From NCBI GenBank assembly GCA_000727475.1, contig KL647289.1:96873-160872 (forward strand): a stretch of DNA of 64,000 nt. Direction: 5' to 3'. Made by a program: the position numbers and the translations under genes. The stretch is from Sarcocystis neurona (lineage: Eukaryota; Apicomplexa; Conoidasida; Eucoccidiorida; Sarcocystidae). Under the pieces are notes generated by a model. That model searched no databases. It was not told where the DNA came from and saw only the letters and a list, made by a program, of their open reading frames with translations. Below, piece after piece: positions 1 through 10,672 of this stretch. How positions within the stretch are numbered: position 1 is the first letter of the stretch; each line of letters opens with the position of its first letter.

Positions 1-3000
1 CACGCACACATACGCTGATCGCACTTGTACGTGCAGATCCGTGTGGTGCCATGCGAAACCTGTTTCATCTTCTATGTGGTGTTAATAATATGTGTGCACG
101 TATACAATTCACTACATATATATATATATATATGCATGTATATGCATGTATGTATATCTTCGCGTGCAGGGATCGCCCTTGTCTCTTCGAGCACGTCGGC
201 AAGGTTACACACGTATGCAACGCACGAGAGTAAGTGTTGAACATTTTATGTCTCGTTGTTGATTCCTGCTTGCCCTTCTACATCTTCACTCGCAAACTGA
301 ATGGCCCACCTGTCTACCGACAACTTTTCTGAGACACGGATGAGGTGTTGTCGCTGAGGTGATGGTGACACATTGTTTTTTCCCCAACGGACAAACATAC
401 CTATCCATACATATATACATATATGAATGTATATATATATATATAAATGTATACAGTCTGTACGTATGTACATGTTGTGGGCCTCAGTGAATGGACAGCA
501 TATATACCTGTATACCATATGGTTTGCAGCGTAGGTGCAAAGCATGTAGACGAGTTTGTGAACATACTCTGGATGCGTGTATATCTGTATACATATATAT
601 ATATATGTACAAGAATACGTGTTTTCAGAGACACCTAGGAAGATCCGTAGCTCCAGGAAATAACTGCAGCAGCGCGCGCTACAGACAGTGAATATAATTG
701 CAAGGTAGAGGCACACAGGTGGAAGTAGTACATGCTTCACGTACGACGGGTATTACAAGTGCATATTTACAAGTGGAAGTACGGTGCGTTGCCGCCTGTG
801 AGCGCTGGAGACGCGAGTATGTGCGTGGGCCGGCGACAGGCAGACACTCTTCTGAGTAAAGAGGAGACAAAATATCAAATTTCCAATTTTTCTGTGCGCG
901 AAGACGGCACAGAGGTGATATTCAGTACAACGGCAGGAGAGCGCGAACACTGTAAGTGAGTAGAAGTTTGACCTCCTACGTGCAAAACACCAAGACGGAC
1001 TTCTTCTGCAGGGAGTAGTTGTCAAAAAAATCGGAAAAAAAAGCCTCCTTTCCACGACTGCCACAGTGCCGGGTAGATTCTCTTCACGCTGCATTTATTA
1101 CCACGCGTGCGTACGTGTCAATATTCCGACATTTGTGCATACAGACAGACACACCCACACATGTGAACGTCTATGCATACACGTAATGTGTGCCTCCTCT
1201 CGTAAAACCCATGTATATATATTTATTCTCACGTTCAGCTGAAGTTATATACGAAGGTGTCTATGTGGACGTGAGGCCATCTCATGGTATCATCCAGACA
1301 TGTGCATATATATGTAAGCATGGCTGTGTGCGTATATACAAGCGCGTATATTCGTGGGATCTTGTACATACAGGTAAACATATATATATATATATATCTC
1401 CGTGTGGCCGTGTGTATGTATACAAAGGCGTTTATTCATGGGGACTTATGTATAGATGTAGCTATACATATATATATATATCTATGTGGCTGTATTTGTA
1501 TACACAAGTGTTCGTACTCTAAGGACAGAATATTCCTACTTTACGCACCTCGTGGAAGACTGTACTGCCTCCCGCGTTACAGTTCTGCAGGCATTCTCCC
1601 TCAGAAGCGTCCAGAAGTCGAAGGGTCTTCGTACTTGTTTTTAGAGTACTTTCTTTCCAGAAATTAAAAGTGTGTTGCTTCGTATCGTGAAAAGAACGTT
1701 TCGCAGAGGGTGTCACTCATGGACACGTTTCGACCCTGTTTCGGTCTCACTATCAGGGACGTGTCACCTACTTCGTCCAGTGCACACGAAGAGCCGCTGA
1801 ACACGTCGGAAAAAAATCTTACATACACACACATAGACTCACATCAAAGACGTATATATTCACAAATATACATTATATTTGCACATTCGTATCCTCTGAG
1901 GTAGAGCAATGCAAACAGCGACCGTTTGTGCCTGCTTCTCGCACTCAGACCCTTCGTTTGCTGCTCTCCCCGAGTAAGAAACACCCACGCAGATGCAATT
2001 ACGATTCCAACGACGCTTGCCACTTTCAACACGGGTAGGTAGGAACACTACAGCAAAAAGCTTCTCTCAGATAGTTCACACTGAACCTTCAATACCAAAA
2101 CACAGATGCAAGAGATACATGCCTCGCTACCATTGCAGCAGAGAAACTCGCCGTCGCCGGCACACGTGTGCGTGTACACCCGAATGTTGCACGTTTATAG
2201 ATAGACTTATGCAGACACGCATGTTGTCGCTTTCACTGCTGCCGACATAACGATGATTTGTCATGCGGGTACTACCCACGCGTGAGCCCCGTTCCCCTGC
2301 TGTTGTTGGTCGTCGGTGGACCTGTGGCTACACAAGTCGCAGGATGGAGCGACAGATCCGGCACAACAAATAATGGGAGCTGCTGCCGCAGCAGCAGTCC
2401 GAGTGGTGTCTCTCGTCTGGTGGGGTTACACTATCAGGGAAGCAGTGCTGCAGTTCTCGAGGTGCAACGCCACACCCACTACCCTTTCAACCTTGAAAAA
2501 AAGTAGTCCTCAACTTGCCTACGTTGCAGTTCTCATTTACACCCCCACACATTCCCTGAAGCCCTGAAAAGAAGCAGTTCCTCAACTTGCCTCTACGCGG
2601 GAATGTTGAGGCACACTGCTTGTTCGAACACGGCGGAACTCGACGATAGAGACGGGTCACAGCCTAGTACCGCAGAAACGACTGCCGCAGTCTCCCGGTT
2701 TATCCACGAGAGCAAGATTCCACGGTTCGCTCACCTCCAAGAAGACAAACGTGTCTATGTTCAGATAATTCATCTTTATAAACACGCGCCTTTACACGTG
2801 TATTCCGATATGAATAACTGTTGCGCCCATCCACACCACCTTCGCTCTGCGGAGGGGCTCGCGAAGCGTGCTGAGCAAAAGAGTGGAACTTTCCTCTGCA
2901 TATGAAAATCAACAAGGTCTTCACCTTGAACGACTAACCCTGTGAGTCTCTCCGTTTACTCGCGTAAACAAATATTCGTTTTTTACTTCCACACACATAC

Positions 3001-4195
3001 ACACACCACAAAGCAAGTGCGGGTCACTTGCTTTGTGCGTGTACGTCCCTTAATGTGACAAGGAGACGTGGCAGGAGCACCAGAAGATAACAATGTCTTC
3101 CCCCCACGGTATAACGCAGCACTCCAACAAGTCGTGTTGCTGTTTCGTAGTAGGTGACTGCGTAATGGGTAACAGACCGTCTGACGTGCTGCAAGTGACC
3201 ACAGTGACCCGCAGCGCGACAGCGGAACTGCTGTCACGTGTGACGGCTGAACGAAATGGAAATGCCGGGAAAAGCAGTTTGCTGGAATGTGTGCTATACT
3301 TGCACCGGTGGGGGAAAACAAAGCGCAAACGGATTACTGGAGAAAAGAAGACACGCGCAAACGAAATTTCCCTGCGGCGCGCGCAAGTTCCCCCCCCCCT
3401 CGTTTCACGGTTGCAACGGCAGCAGAAAAGAAATGCGGAGACCGGGTAATCACCTTCTTTATCCCTTGCTGTCAGAACTCGCTCGCGCCGTCGTTTCCTC
3501 AATACAAACCGACGAAAGATACTTCCTCACGTGACCAGAATGAACTGCTGCTCAAAAGGTGTGTGCGGCGCTGCTTCGGCTTCATATACTCAACTGCTGC
3601 TATCGCTTTCAACCGACACACTTGGAAGCTCGAATATCGCTGCTTGTCGAAAAAATGTGTAACCGAGCATACAGACGATGACGCTGCATGCGCGAAAAGT
3701 GCGCGGCAGTAACGTCTCTGCTCCACCGAAGAATGTGGTAGTAGTGACAATGTGCCGCCTGATTCAAAAGAAAAAATGGCGAGAGTAAGACACGAGTGAG
3801 GAAAAACGCCACGGGCAAATGGCTGTTCCCCACTTTTCCTTTCCGCCCCCTCTCTCTCTCTCTCGCTGAGGAAGACGCCTTCAGAAATACTCTACGCACA
3901 CATACACACACACACGTGTGTATACCGCTTCCGCCTGTACGTACACCGGAAAATTGCGCAACTCACACACGTATACACACACACACACACACAGAGGAAG
4001 CGATCTGCAGTGCGCCGGAACCTCAAAGGATTTCATACACCTAGAATGACGAGTGCATCCTCGACTCCCGAAATTTTCTTGCAGCAGGTGAGAACCTTGG
4101 TGGAATGCATGCAGAGAAGAGCCTTCCCCCACACACCGCGTCCCTGCGGTCACCTTCTCCACTCTGCATGCAGCCACCACCCTCGTTGCAACTAA
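1..4195. other. Microsatellite-rich stretch without a firm gene
   Basis: AT-rich dinucleotide tracts (TA runs near 120, 430, 590, 1380 and 1470; CA runs near 3900-3992) are mixed with unique sequence. No reading frame here has the long Ala/Gln/Ser runs or the splice-linked continuity seen further right. Short frames exist on both strands; the only one with a true ATG and ordinary composition is listed separately at 3093. I see nothing else to annotate. Confidence 0.6.
3093..3449 (+). CDS. Hypothetical small ORF, 118 aa
   Basis: This frame starts with a true ATG and has ordinary amino-acid composition with a basic C-terminal half. I recognise no domain, signal peptide or membrane segment. A frame of similar length overlaps it on the minus strand, and neither shows clear splice-linked continuation, so it may be chance. 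A GG|GTAATC near 3447 could act as a donor if this is a first exon. Treat as a low-confidence candidate. Confidence 0.2.
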   Translation: MSSPHGITQHSNKSCCCFVVGDCVMGNRPSDVLQVTTVTRSATAELLSRVTAERNGNAGKSSLLECVLYLHRWGKTKRKRITGEKKTRANEISLRRAQVPPPLVSRLQRQQKRNAETG

Positions 4196-4203
4196 TGCAG
4201 TGA

Positions 4204-4950
4204 CTTCCCTCACAGGTCATGCACCCAATTTGGGCGGAAAAAGGAGATACGCGTTCCGCTGGACGTACACCCCAATTGATAATTTTCCCTGCAGGTCATG
4301 CAGTGCCTTTTCCCTGCAGGTCACGCAGCCAGTTTTGTCGGTAAAAGGAGATTCGCATTCCGTTGTACACACACTCCAATTGACGGTTGCTCCCGCAGGT
4401 TAGGCACCCAATTTTGACGGTAAAAGATGGTTCGCATTCTCACGTACATACACCCCACCTGGCGGTTTCTTCCGCAGGTTATGTACGCAGTTTCGCCGGT
4501 AAAAGGAGGTTCGCCTTCCGGTGTACGTACACCCTAAATGACGGTTTGCCCTGCAGGCCATGCAGTCCCTTTTGCCTGCAGGTCACGCACCCATTTTTGC
4601 CGGTGAAAAAAGGTTCGCGTTCCGTTGTACGTACAGCCCAGTTGACGGTTTCTTCCGCAGGTTATCTACCCCCCATTTTTGCCGGTAAAAGGAGGTTCGC
4701 GTTCCGGTCTACGTACACCCCAGTTGACGGTTTCTCCCGCAGGTTATGCACTTCGATTTGCCGGTAAAAAAGGGTTCCCCAGTTGACGGTTTCCCCTGCA
4801 GGTCATGCAGTCCCTTCCCCTCCAGGTCACGTGCACAGTTTTGCTGGTGAAGAGAGGCTCGCGTTCCGGTGTACGTACATCCCAATTGAGGGTTTCCCCT
4901 GCAGAATATGTTGTCTTTTTACCCTGCATGTCATGCAGCGCTTCTCTTGG
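4204..4950. repeat. Tandem array, 80-104 bp unit, about eight copies
   Basis: About eight imperfect copies run head to tail. Each carries, in order, a pyrimidine stretch ending in CAG, then GT, a core of usually 21 bases ending in CG, then GTAAAAGG or a variant, then a GTGTACGTACACC-like palindrome and CAATTGACGG. Some units have an extra block of about 24 bases containing ATGCAGTCCC. Units differ at many positions, so the array is not a recent perfect expansion. The preserved CAG and GTAAA marks look like splice acceptors and donors, which is discussed as a finding. No open frame runs through the array. Confidence 0.85.
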
Positions 4951-5567
4951 AGGCGCCACCCTTTGCAGCGTCAAGCGTTTTCTTGATGAAACACAACATC
5001 AACTTTGTGTGCCTGCGCAGCAGCTTGTGTCCCCCTGTCCCCCCCCCCGTCTAAGCGGCGGTGTCAGCAATAATGTCGCTCAATCGCGCGGCGCGTGTGC
5101 CGCTGCCGTATGTCACGGGGCATACCAAGAAATGTGTCTGAGCAGCTTTCTGCGTCTGCAGTCGCGCATGCAGCATGTGAGTAAAATAGGCACTCCATGA
5201 CACATCTCGAAAACGTACGCAGTCGCGCGTCACAGACGCACGCAGCAGCGACCCTCTGAGAAATTGTGAAATCTGTGTGTTGCACACGAGACAGCGCCCC
5301 CCGGCTGTTCCTGCTGCTCTCTCACACACAGAAGAAAAAAGCTCGTCAAAAAAGTGTATCTTCCCTGCTGCTGCTGCTGCTGCAGTACTTCCTCACGCCG
5401 ACACCCAACACGCACGGCCCAGCCCACGAATGAACGCAGCAGCACTCTGCCCTTTGCAGCAATAGCATCCTGCGCCTCCTCCTTAGCTCGGTAAATCTGT
5501 CCCGCATCTGTCCGCTATCTACAGCAGCAATGCGCAACAGCAATCCTTCAGCTTCTTCTTTTGTTGT
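4951..5567. other. Short intergenic stretch downstream of the ACDC-like gene
   Basis: This separates the tandem array from the stop codon of the minus-strand gene to the right. It would hold the 3' UTR of that gene. Short CTG runs near 5370 and 5440 are visible. I see no supported gene. Confidence 0.5.
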
Positions 5568-8500
5568 TCATTTGAACACGGCGGTCGAGGCCTTTCCTGC
5601 GTCTGTTGCTGCTGCGCCGGCGGCCTCCGTTGCGGCTGCTGACGCTTCTCGTTCTGCGCTCGGTTCCTGGTCTTGACATGGCGACGGGGTCGGCTGCATC
5701 TGCAGCGGTTTCTCCTCCTTCTTCTGAGGACTGCTCAGCAGCACCTGCTGCGTTGGCTGCAGCAGCCCGCTACTCTCGTCCGCAGCTGCTGCGGCAGCAA
5801 TTGCTGCTGCTGCTGCTCCATCTGTGTGGAATAGGCCACTGGGGTGATAGCCACCATGCCCTCCGGCGGCTGCGGCTGCAGCAACAGCAGCGGCGGCAGC
5901 CGAAGAACAGCCCCCCGCTATCTGCATGCAGCGGGGAGCTGCCGTTTTATCTTTGCTGCTCGAAACAAGCACCCTCGGGGATTTGCTGTCGTATATTTCT
6001 CGCGATCCCGCCCCGTTGTTGCTGCTGCTAGCTGCTGCCAGCAAAGCAGGCAGCAGCAGCGCTTCCCCCTCCTCCGCCGCCGTCCCCTTACGGTTGGCCG
6101 CTGCCGCTCTCACGCACGACTCTGCTGCTGAAGACCAGCATTCGTAGAAGCAGCTGCCTCCTCTCCCGCCAGCTCTCTCTTCCAGAACGGCTGCAGCTGC
6201 TGCTTCTGCGCCCCCGTTCCCAATATCCTGTCCCTTCTCCTTCCTGTGCCTGCTGCTGCTGCTCGTGCCGGTGCATGCGCCGATATTGCTCCTGCTACAA
6301 ACCCTGCTGCTCACGCACGTCTGCCTCTCGCTGGTGCAGCCCCTGCTCCTCCTGCTGCTGTCGCTGCTGCTGCCGCACGCAGAAGCTACGTCGCTGTGGG
6401 GTCCTGCGAAGCAGGGAAGGGCTGCTGCTGCTGTTCCGATCGGGAGGAAGGCGGAGGAGCAGTTCGCAGCAGCAGTGTTCGAGAAGGCAGCGGCAGCGGC
6501 AGGAGAAAAGAGGGCCGACATCGATTTGTAGTCACAGGGCAAACTATTTTCTGCTTTTTCTTCGTGGGGGGAGGCTGCAGCACGTAGCACGCAGGCTTGG
6601 CTGGCAAATCTGCTGTCTTCCCTCCTGCTGCACCCACTGCTGCTGCTGCAGCACAGCTGAAGTTTCAGTCCTCCTCCTCGTTCTTCCCCTTTCCCTGTCG
6701 TCAGCAGTCCTCCGCCCAAATTAGCGGCAGCAGCTGCAACATCAGCCGGAGCGACGAGCGACGCAGCAGCCGCGGCAGCTGCAGCAGCAGACGTTGGCGC
6801 AGCCGCCGCCGTCGCATTGCACAGGAAGAAATCTAATGTTTGACAGTTGACGTTGCGGGTGTCTGCATTCGCTACAGCAGCAGCGGCGTCCCTTCTTCTT
6901 ATTCTAGCTGCTGCTTCTGCTGCTGCTGCCTCTGCTGCTGCTGCCTCTGCTGCGGCTGCTTCCGCTGCAGCCGCTTCTGCTGCAGCTGCAATCGCCAACG
7001 CAGGGTTAGCCGGGAGAAAGCCGAAAAAATTTCCGCAGATCTCTTCTGCTTCTCGAATGGCTTGCGGCCCGCTCCTGCTGCCGCAGCTCCCCGGGAGCCG
7101 GACTCCTGCTGCTGCTGCGCTGCTGGCGGCTGCTGCAGCCATTCTTGCTGCTTCTCCTGCAGCGTCTGCAGCTGCGACCTCTTCTTGTTTGCTCTCTCTC
7201 ATTCTCGCAGCAGCAACGCACGCCACTTCCGCAAGCCTGCGCTGCTTGCTGCAGCACCATTCCTCTCTGCCCACAGCCTGGACACATCCCCTGCTGACCA
7301 CCTCCCTGCTGTTCGCGCTGTCGCGCTTTAAGCAGCCCATGCCGCTGCTGCTGCTGGCTGAAAATGCAGGCAAAGAAGAGTCTGGCAAGGGAACGGCGTG
7401 CAGCCGTGCTGCAGCAGCAGCCTGGGCAGCAGCAGCAGAGGGCAGCAGGCGCAACACCTCTGCGCCGAAAAATTCGATCTGCTGCTGCAGTTCCTCTCCT
7501 CTGTGGGCTGCCGCATGCATTACTGCAGCAGCAGCACGCGCAGCCGCAGCAGCAAGGACAGCGCCATTCCCGTCTCCTCCGTCGTTGGCCGCTCCCGCGA
7601 TTGCTGCTGCTGTTTCTTCGTTGCCTCTTCCTCCTCCCCGCGCAGTAGCAGCAACAGCAGCAGCTTCGAAAGCGCAGTGCGTCGATGTACCCGCGGGCGT
7701 CGACTCCCCGTAAAACGCTGAGGCAGCAGCGAACGCCTCCGGTGTACATACACCGCAGGACCTGCTGCTTTCTCTGCAGCCCAAGTTCCCACAACACACC
7801 AAAGCAGCAGCTTCTTCTTCTTGCTCTTTCCTCCTTCTCCTCTCTCGCATTTCTTCTTCTTCTAGAAACGCAGCAGCAGCGCGGCCACCTCCACTTCCCG
7901 CGTCTCTTCGTTTTCCGTTGTGTCCGCAGCTGCCTGCTGTCCTCCTTTCCTCTGCCGCTGCGAATCTCGCATGCAAAGTGTCCGGTGTTCGCCCTGCTGC
8001 TGCTCTTGGCGGCGGACCTAACCCCGCGGTGAAAAGAAAGCGTCCCTCCGTCTCCTCGGTGACTCTTCCTTCTTCATGCGAAGAAGAGAAATAGTAGTCC
8101 TCCACTCCTTCCTGCTGCAGCAGCAGCTGCCATGTCTGCCCGCTGGCGTCCGCAGCTTCTGCTGCTGCTTCTTCAGGCCTCTGTAGTCTGCTGTATCGTC
8201 TCGTCTGCTGCTGCACCTGCACGTCTCCGCTACGACGGCACATATCGAATGCCAGCAGCACTTCTTCTGTCTCTTCTCCCATCTCTTCCTGCTGGTGACT
8301 GCAGCGGCTGCTGCCAGTCCTCTCGCCAGACGCTGCCCCGCCTCGTCCACTCCCTCCTCCCTGTTCTCTCTGCTGCTGTTCCTCCCCTTCTTCTCCCTCC
8401 TGCGGCGTCCTCCTCTCCGCCGAAGTCTGTCTCTCCTCTTCCCGCACAGCCGTTGTCCACAGCAGCTGCTGCACCAACAGCAGCTCCTCTTCCTGGTGCT

Positions 8501-9573
8501 GCTGTTGCCCCACCCGGCTCCTGTCCTCCCCCTGCTGCTGTTGTGTCTGCCCCAGCAGCGGCACTGGCGTCTCCGTAGCTGCTGCCTCCGCTGCTGCTTG
8601 TGCTGCTGGTGCTCCTGTCGGAAACCCTGTTGCAGCTGCTGCCTCCTGGTCTTCTTCGAGCAGCAGACGCTGCAGCTGCTGGTACAGCACCCGGTCGCTC
8701 AGAAATGTACGGCCTCTCATCCACGGGGCCGGTCCTCTGCAGAGTTCCTCTACGAGCCACTGCAACCTCGGCAGGCTGCACTCCCGCGGCAAAACGGCAT
8801 GTCTGATGCAAGGGGCAAAAAGTTCGAGCAGCGGCTCGAGGTCTTCGTACTTCTCGGCCAGACGCAGCCGCTTCCTGTACACGTCTAATATAACGAGCTG
8901 CAGCACCGCGTCGAGCTGTTCTTCCGACGGAATGTCTCTCACGCGTCCCGTCTTCGCAAGCACCCCCCCACATTCTCCCTGCTGCTGCTGCTCTTCTCGT
9001 CTTGCCACTATCTCCCTCCCGCTCCCTGAGTGCAGCGGCACCAGCGCGACGCTCGCTGCCGCTCCTGCTGCTGTGGCAGCAGCCGCCTCGCAAGACGGCG
9101 ACGCGCCAGTGCTGCTGCTGCCTGCTTCTCCGGAGGCGACTGTTGCTGCCGCGTCGGCCGCAGAAGAAGTCCCCTCCCCGCCGGAAAGGCCCTCCGCGTC
9201 TTCCCGACTGCCGTCCTCGACGCGACTGCTGCTGCTGCTTGCTCCTCCCTGCTGCTGCTCCTGCAGCGCGCACCACAGCTGGTCTGTCTGAGAAAATCGC
9301 ACCAGCAGCTGCCGCTGCTGCTCCTCCTCCTCCTGCAGCCGACGTCTCTCTTGCTGCTGCTGCTCCGGGCGTAAAGGCGGGAAGCAAAACGGAAAGCGAG
9401 ACGCCGTCGCGCAGGGAGAGCAGAGGGGGACCCACCTGCCACAGCCCGTAAGTTGGCAGAGAACCCTGAGAAACAAACGCAGTCTTCCTCAAACGTTTCT
9501 CCCTTTTCTTCTTCTATCAAACTCCTCACACGTCCACCTTCCCAGCACCGCCGTCACAACTACCTCGTCCCAT
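5568..9573 (-). CDS. Large Ala/Gln/Ser-rich protein with ACDC-like segment
   Basis: The proposed model has three exons: 9538-9573 (ATG at 9573), a 30-base micro-exon 9436-9465, and 5568-9362, giving about 1286 aa. Junctions are AAG|GTGGAC, CAG|GTGGGT, and acceptors TTTCTCAG and GGAG; all are phase 0. The last exon is a 3.8-kb open frame with typical homopolymeric tracts (Gln, Ala, Glu, Ser), including four back-to-back AAAAE units. Around residues 160-235 lies a complex helical segment with the hallmark LEPLLELF..CI....LP, resembling the second half of the ACDC domain that accompanies AP2 domains in apicomplexans. No AP2 domain is visible. It lies just downstream of the four-AP2 gene on the same strand. 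It could be an ACDC-only nuclear protein or, less likely, a 3' extension of that gene. The first two exons are less certain than the third. Confidence 0.7.
6905..6992 (-). repeat. Coding AAAAE pentapeptide repeat
   Basis: On the minus strand this 15-base unit encodes four Ala and one Glu, repeated about four to five times inside the large last exon of the ACDC-like gene. Third positions vary between units, so it is older than a pure microsatellite. Confidence 0.8.
8725..8937 (-). other. ACDC-like helical segment
   Basis: Encoded on the minus strand. After a Pro-Ser-Glu-Glu start comes a predicted helix (LDAVLQLVILDVYRKRL), then AEKYEDLEPLLELFAPCI, then AVLP and a final helix ending LVEELCRG. 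From memory, the order L-x-P-x-L-x-L-F-x-x-C-I followed by L-P matches the second half of the AP2-coincident C-terminal (ACDC) domain. The domain normally accompanies AP2, which is not seen in this gene. An HMM search against Pfam ACDC would settle it. Confidence 0.55.
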
Positions 9574-10672
9574 ACACACCACGTACATATCTCATCCATC
9601 TATCTACCTATGTGTGCATGCACCTACACACATAGAAACAAGTCTACACTTCACACATATACACACGTCGCTCTATGACTGCATGCGCAGCATATACACA
9701 TCTACCAAAATAAGACACGTAGGAAAGGAAATCGAGACAGGTCGTACACACACCCACACGTCTCCTCCAGGTTCCACTCTGTGCCAGTATAAATGAGGCC
9801 GCACATGGATATATTACCCACGGGCCTGCAGTTGTAGAGGGAAGGGAGGCGGCGTCACACGTGCGCACCAGGACGTGTCCTGCCGCGTAGATAAAAAAGT
9901 ATATGCTCCACAGAGAGCGAAGCGATCACTGCTGCTGTTGCCGCAGCTGCTGCAGCCCGGGTGCGTACGAGGGCGCAGCAAGTCGCACACAGAGAGCTGC
10001 TACGGCGCAGGCGCATGCGCGGAAGCGAGAAGCAGAAAGAGCAAGCTGCTTCCCCAGCTGTCCTCGCTGCAGCCCTTCCTTCGCCCGCATGCGGCTTCTA
10101 TAAAGTAGAGAAACGACGTCACGCAGATCTCTTCTGCCCTTCTGCTTGGCGTGTCCGCGCACCTAAATATATACTACAGCTACACACGTCGTCTCCGACG
10201 TCGACCTTTTCCCTTCTCCTTGCAGAAGGGACAGATACACAAATGTGGCGAGGCGTCTCTGTGTTTCTCGTCCTTTTCCGAAGAAATTCAGGTACACAGA
10301 CCTGGCGAGGACCGCCTGTCTCTCCGTGTGTGTACGTGTTGTGCTCGTCACGTTTTCTTCGAGGAAATCCACACGTCGATGTGGCGAGCGGTCTGTGCGC
10401 GTGTCTCTCTTCCCTTCTCTCCTCCCTTCTATCTTCAACAGAATACACCCGACAGAATACACACACATATATCGGTGTGGCGAGACGGCGTGTGTGTGTG
10501 TGTGTGTTCCTCTCTTTTCCCGTCTCCCTTTCTCTCTTCATCCTTCTATTCGACAGAACACACGTGGCGTGGTGTATGTGGCGAGGTGTACGTAGCGAGG
10601 TGTAGGTGGCGAGGTGTAGGTGGCGAGGTGTAGGTGGGCGTGTGTGCTGTTTTCTCTTCCTTTCGGTCCTTT
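9574..10672. other. Intergenic region between two minus-strand genes
   Basis: Contains microsatellites (CA/TA near 9600-9720, GT near 10490) and the degenerate repeats listed at 10235. It would hold the 3' UTR of the ApiAP2 gene and the promoter of the ACDC-like gene. A minus-strand frame at 9926-10162 is open but has no clear splice partner. Confidence 0.5.
10235..10640. repeat. Degenerate GTGGCGAG repeats ending in a 14-bp tandem repeat
   Basis: TGTGGCGAGnCG followed by a pyrimidine-rich stretch recurs about four times between 10235 and 10500. From about 10560 it condenses into a 14-bp unit, GAGGTGTAGGTGGC, repeated about five times. No coding frame follows the unit. Confidence 0.7.
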
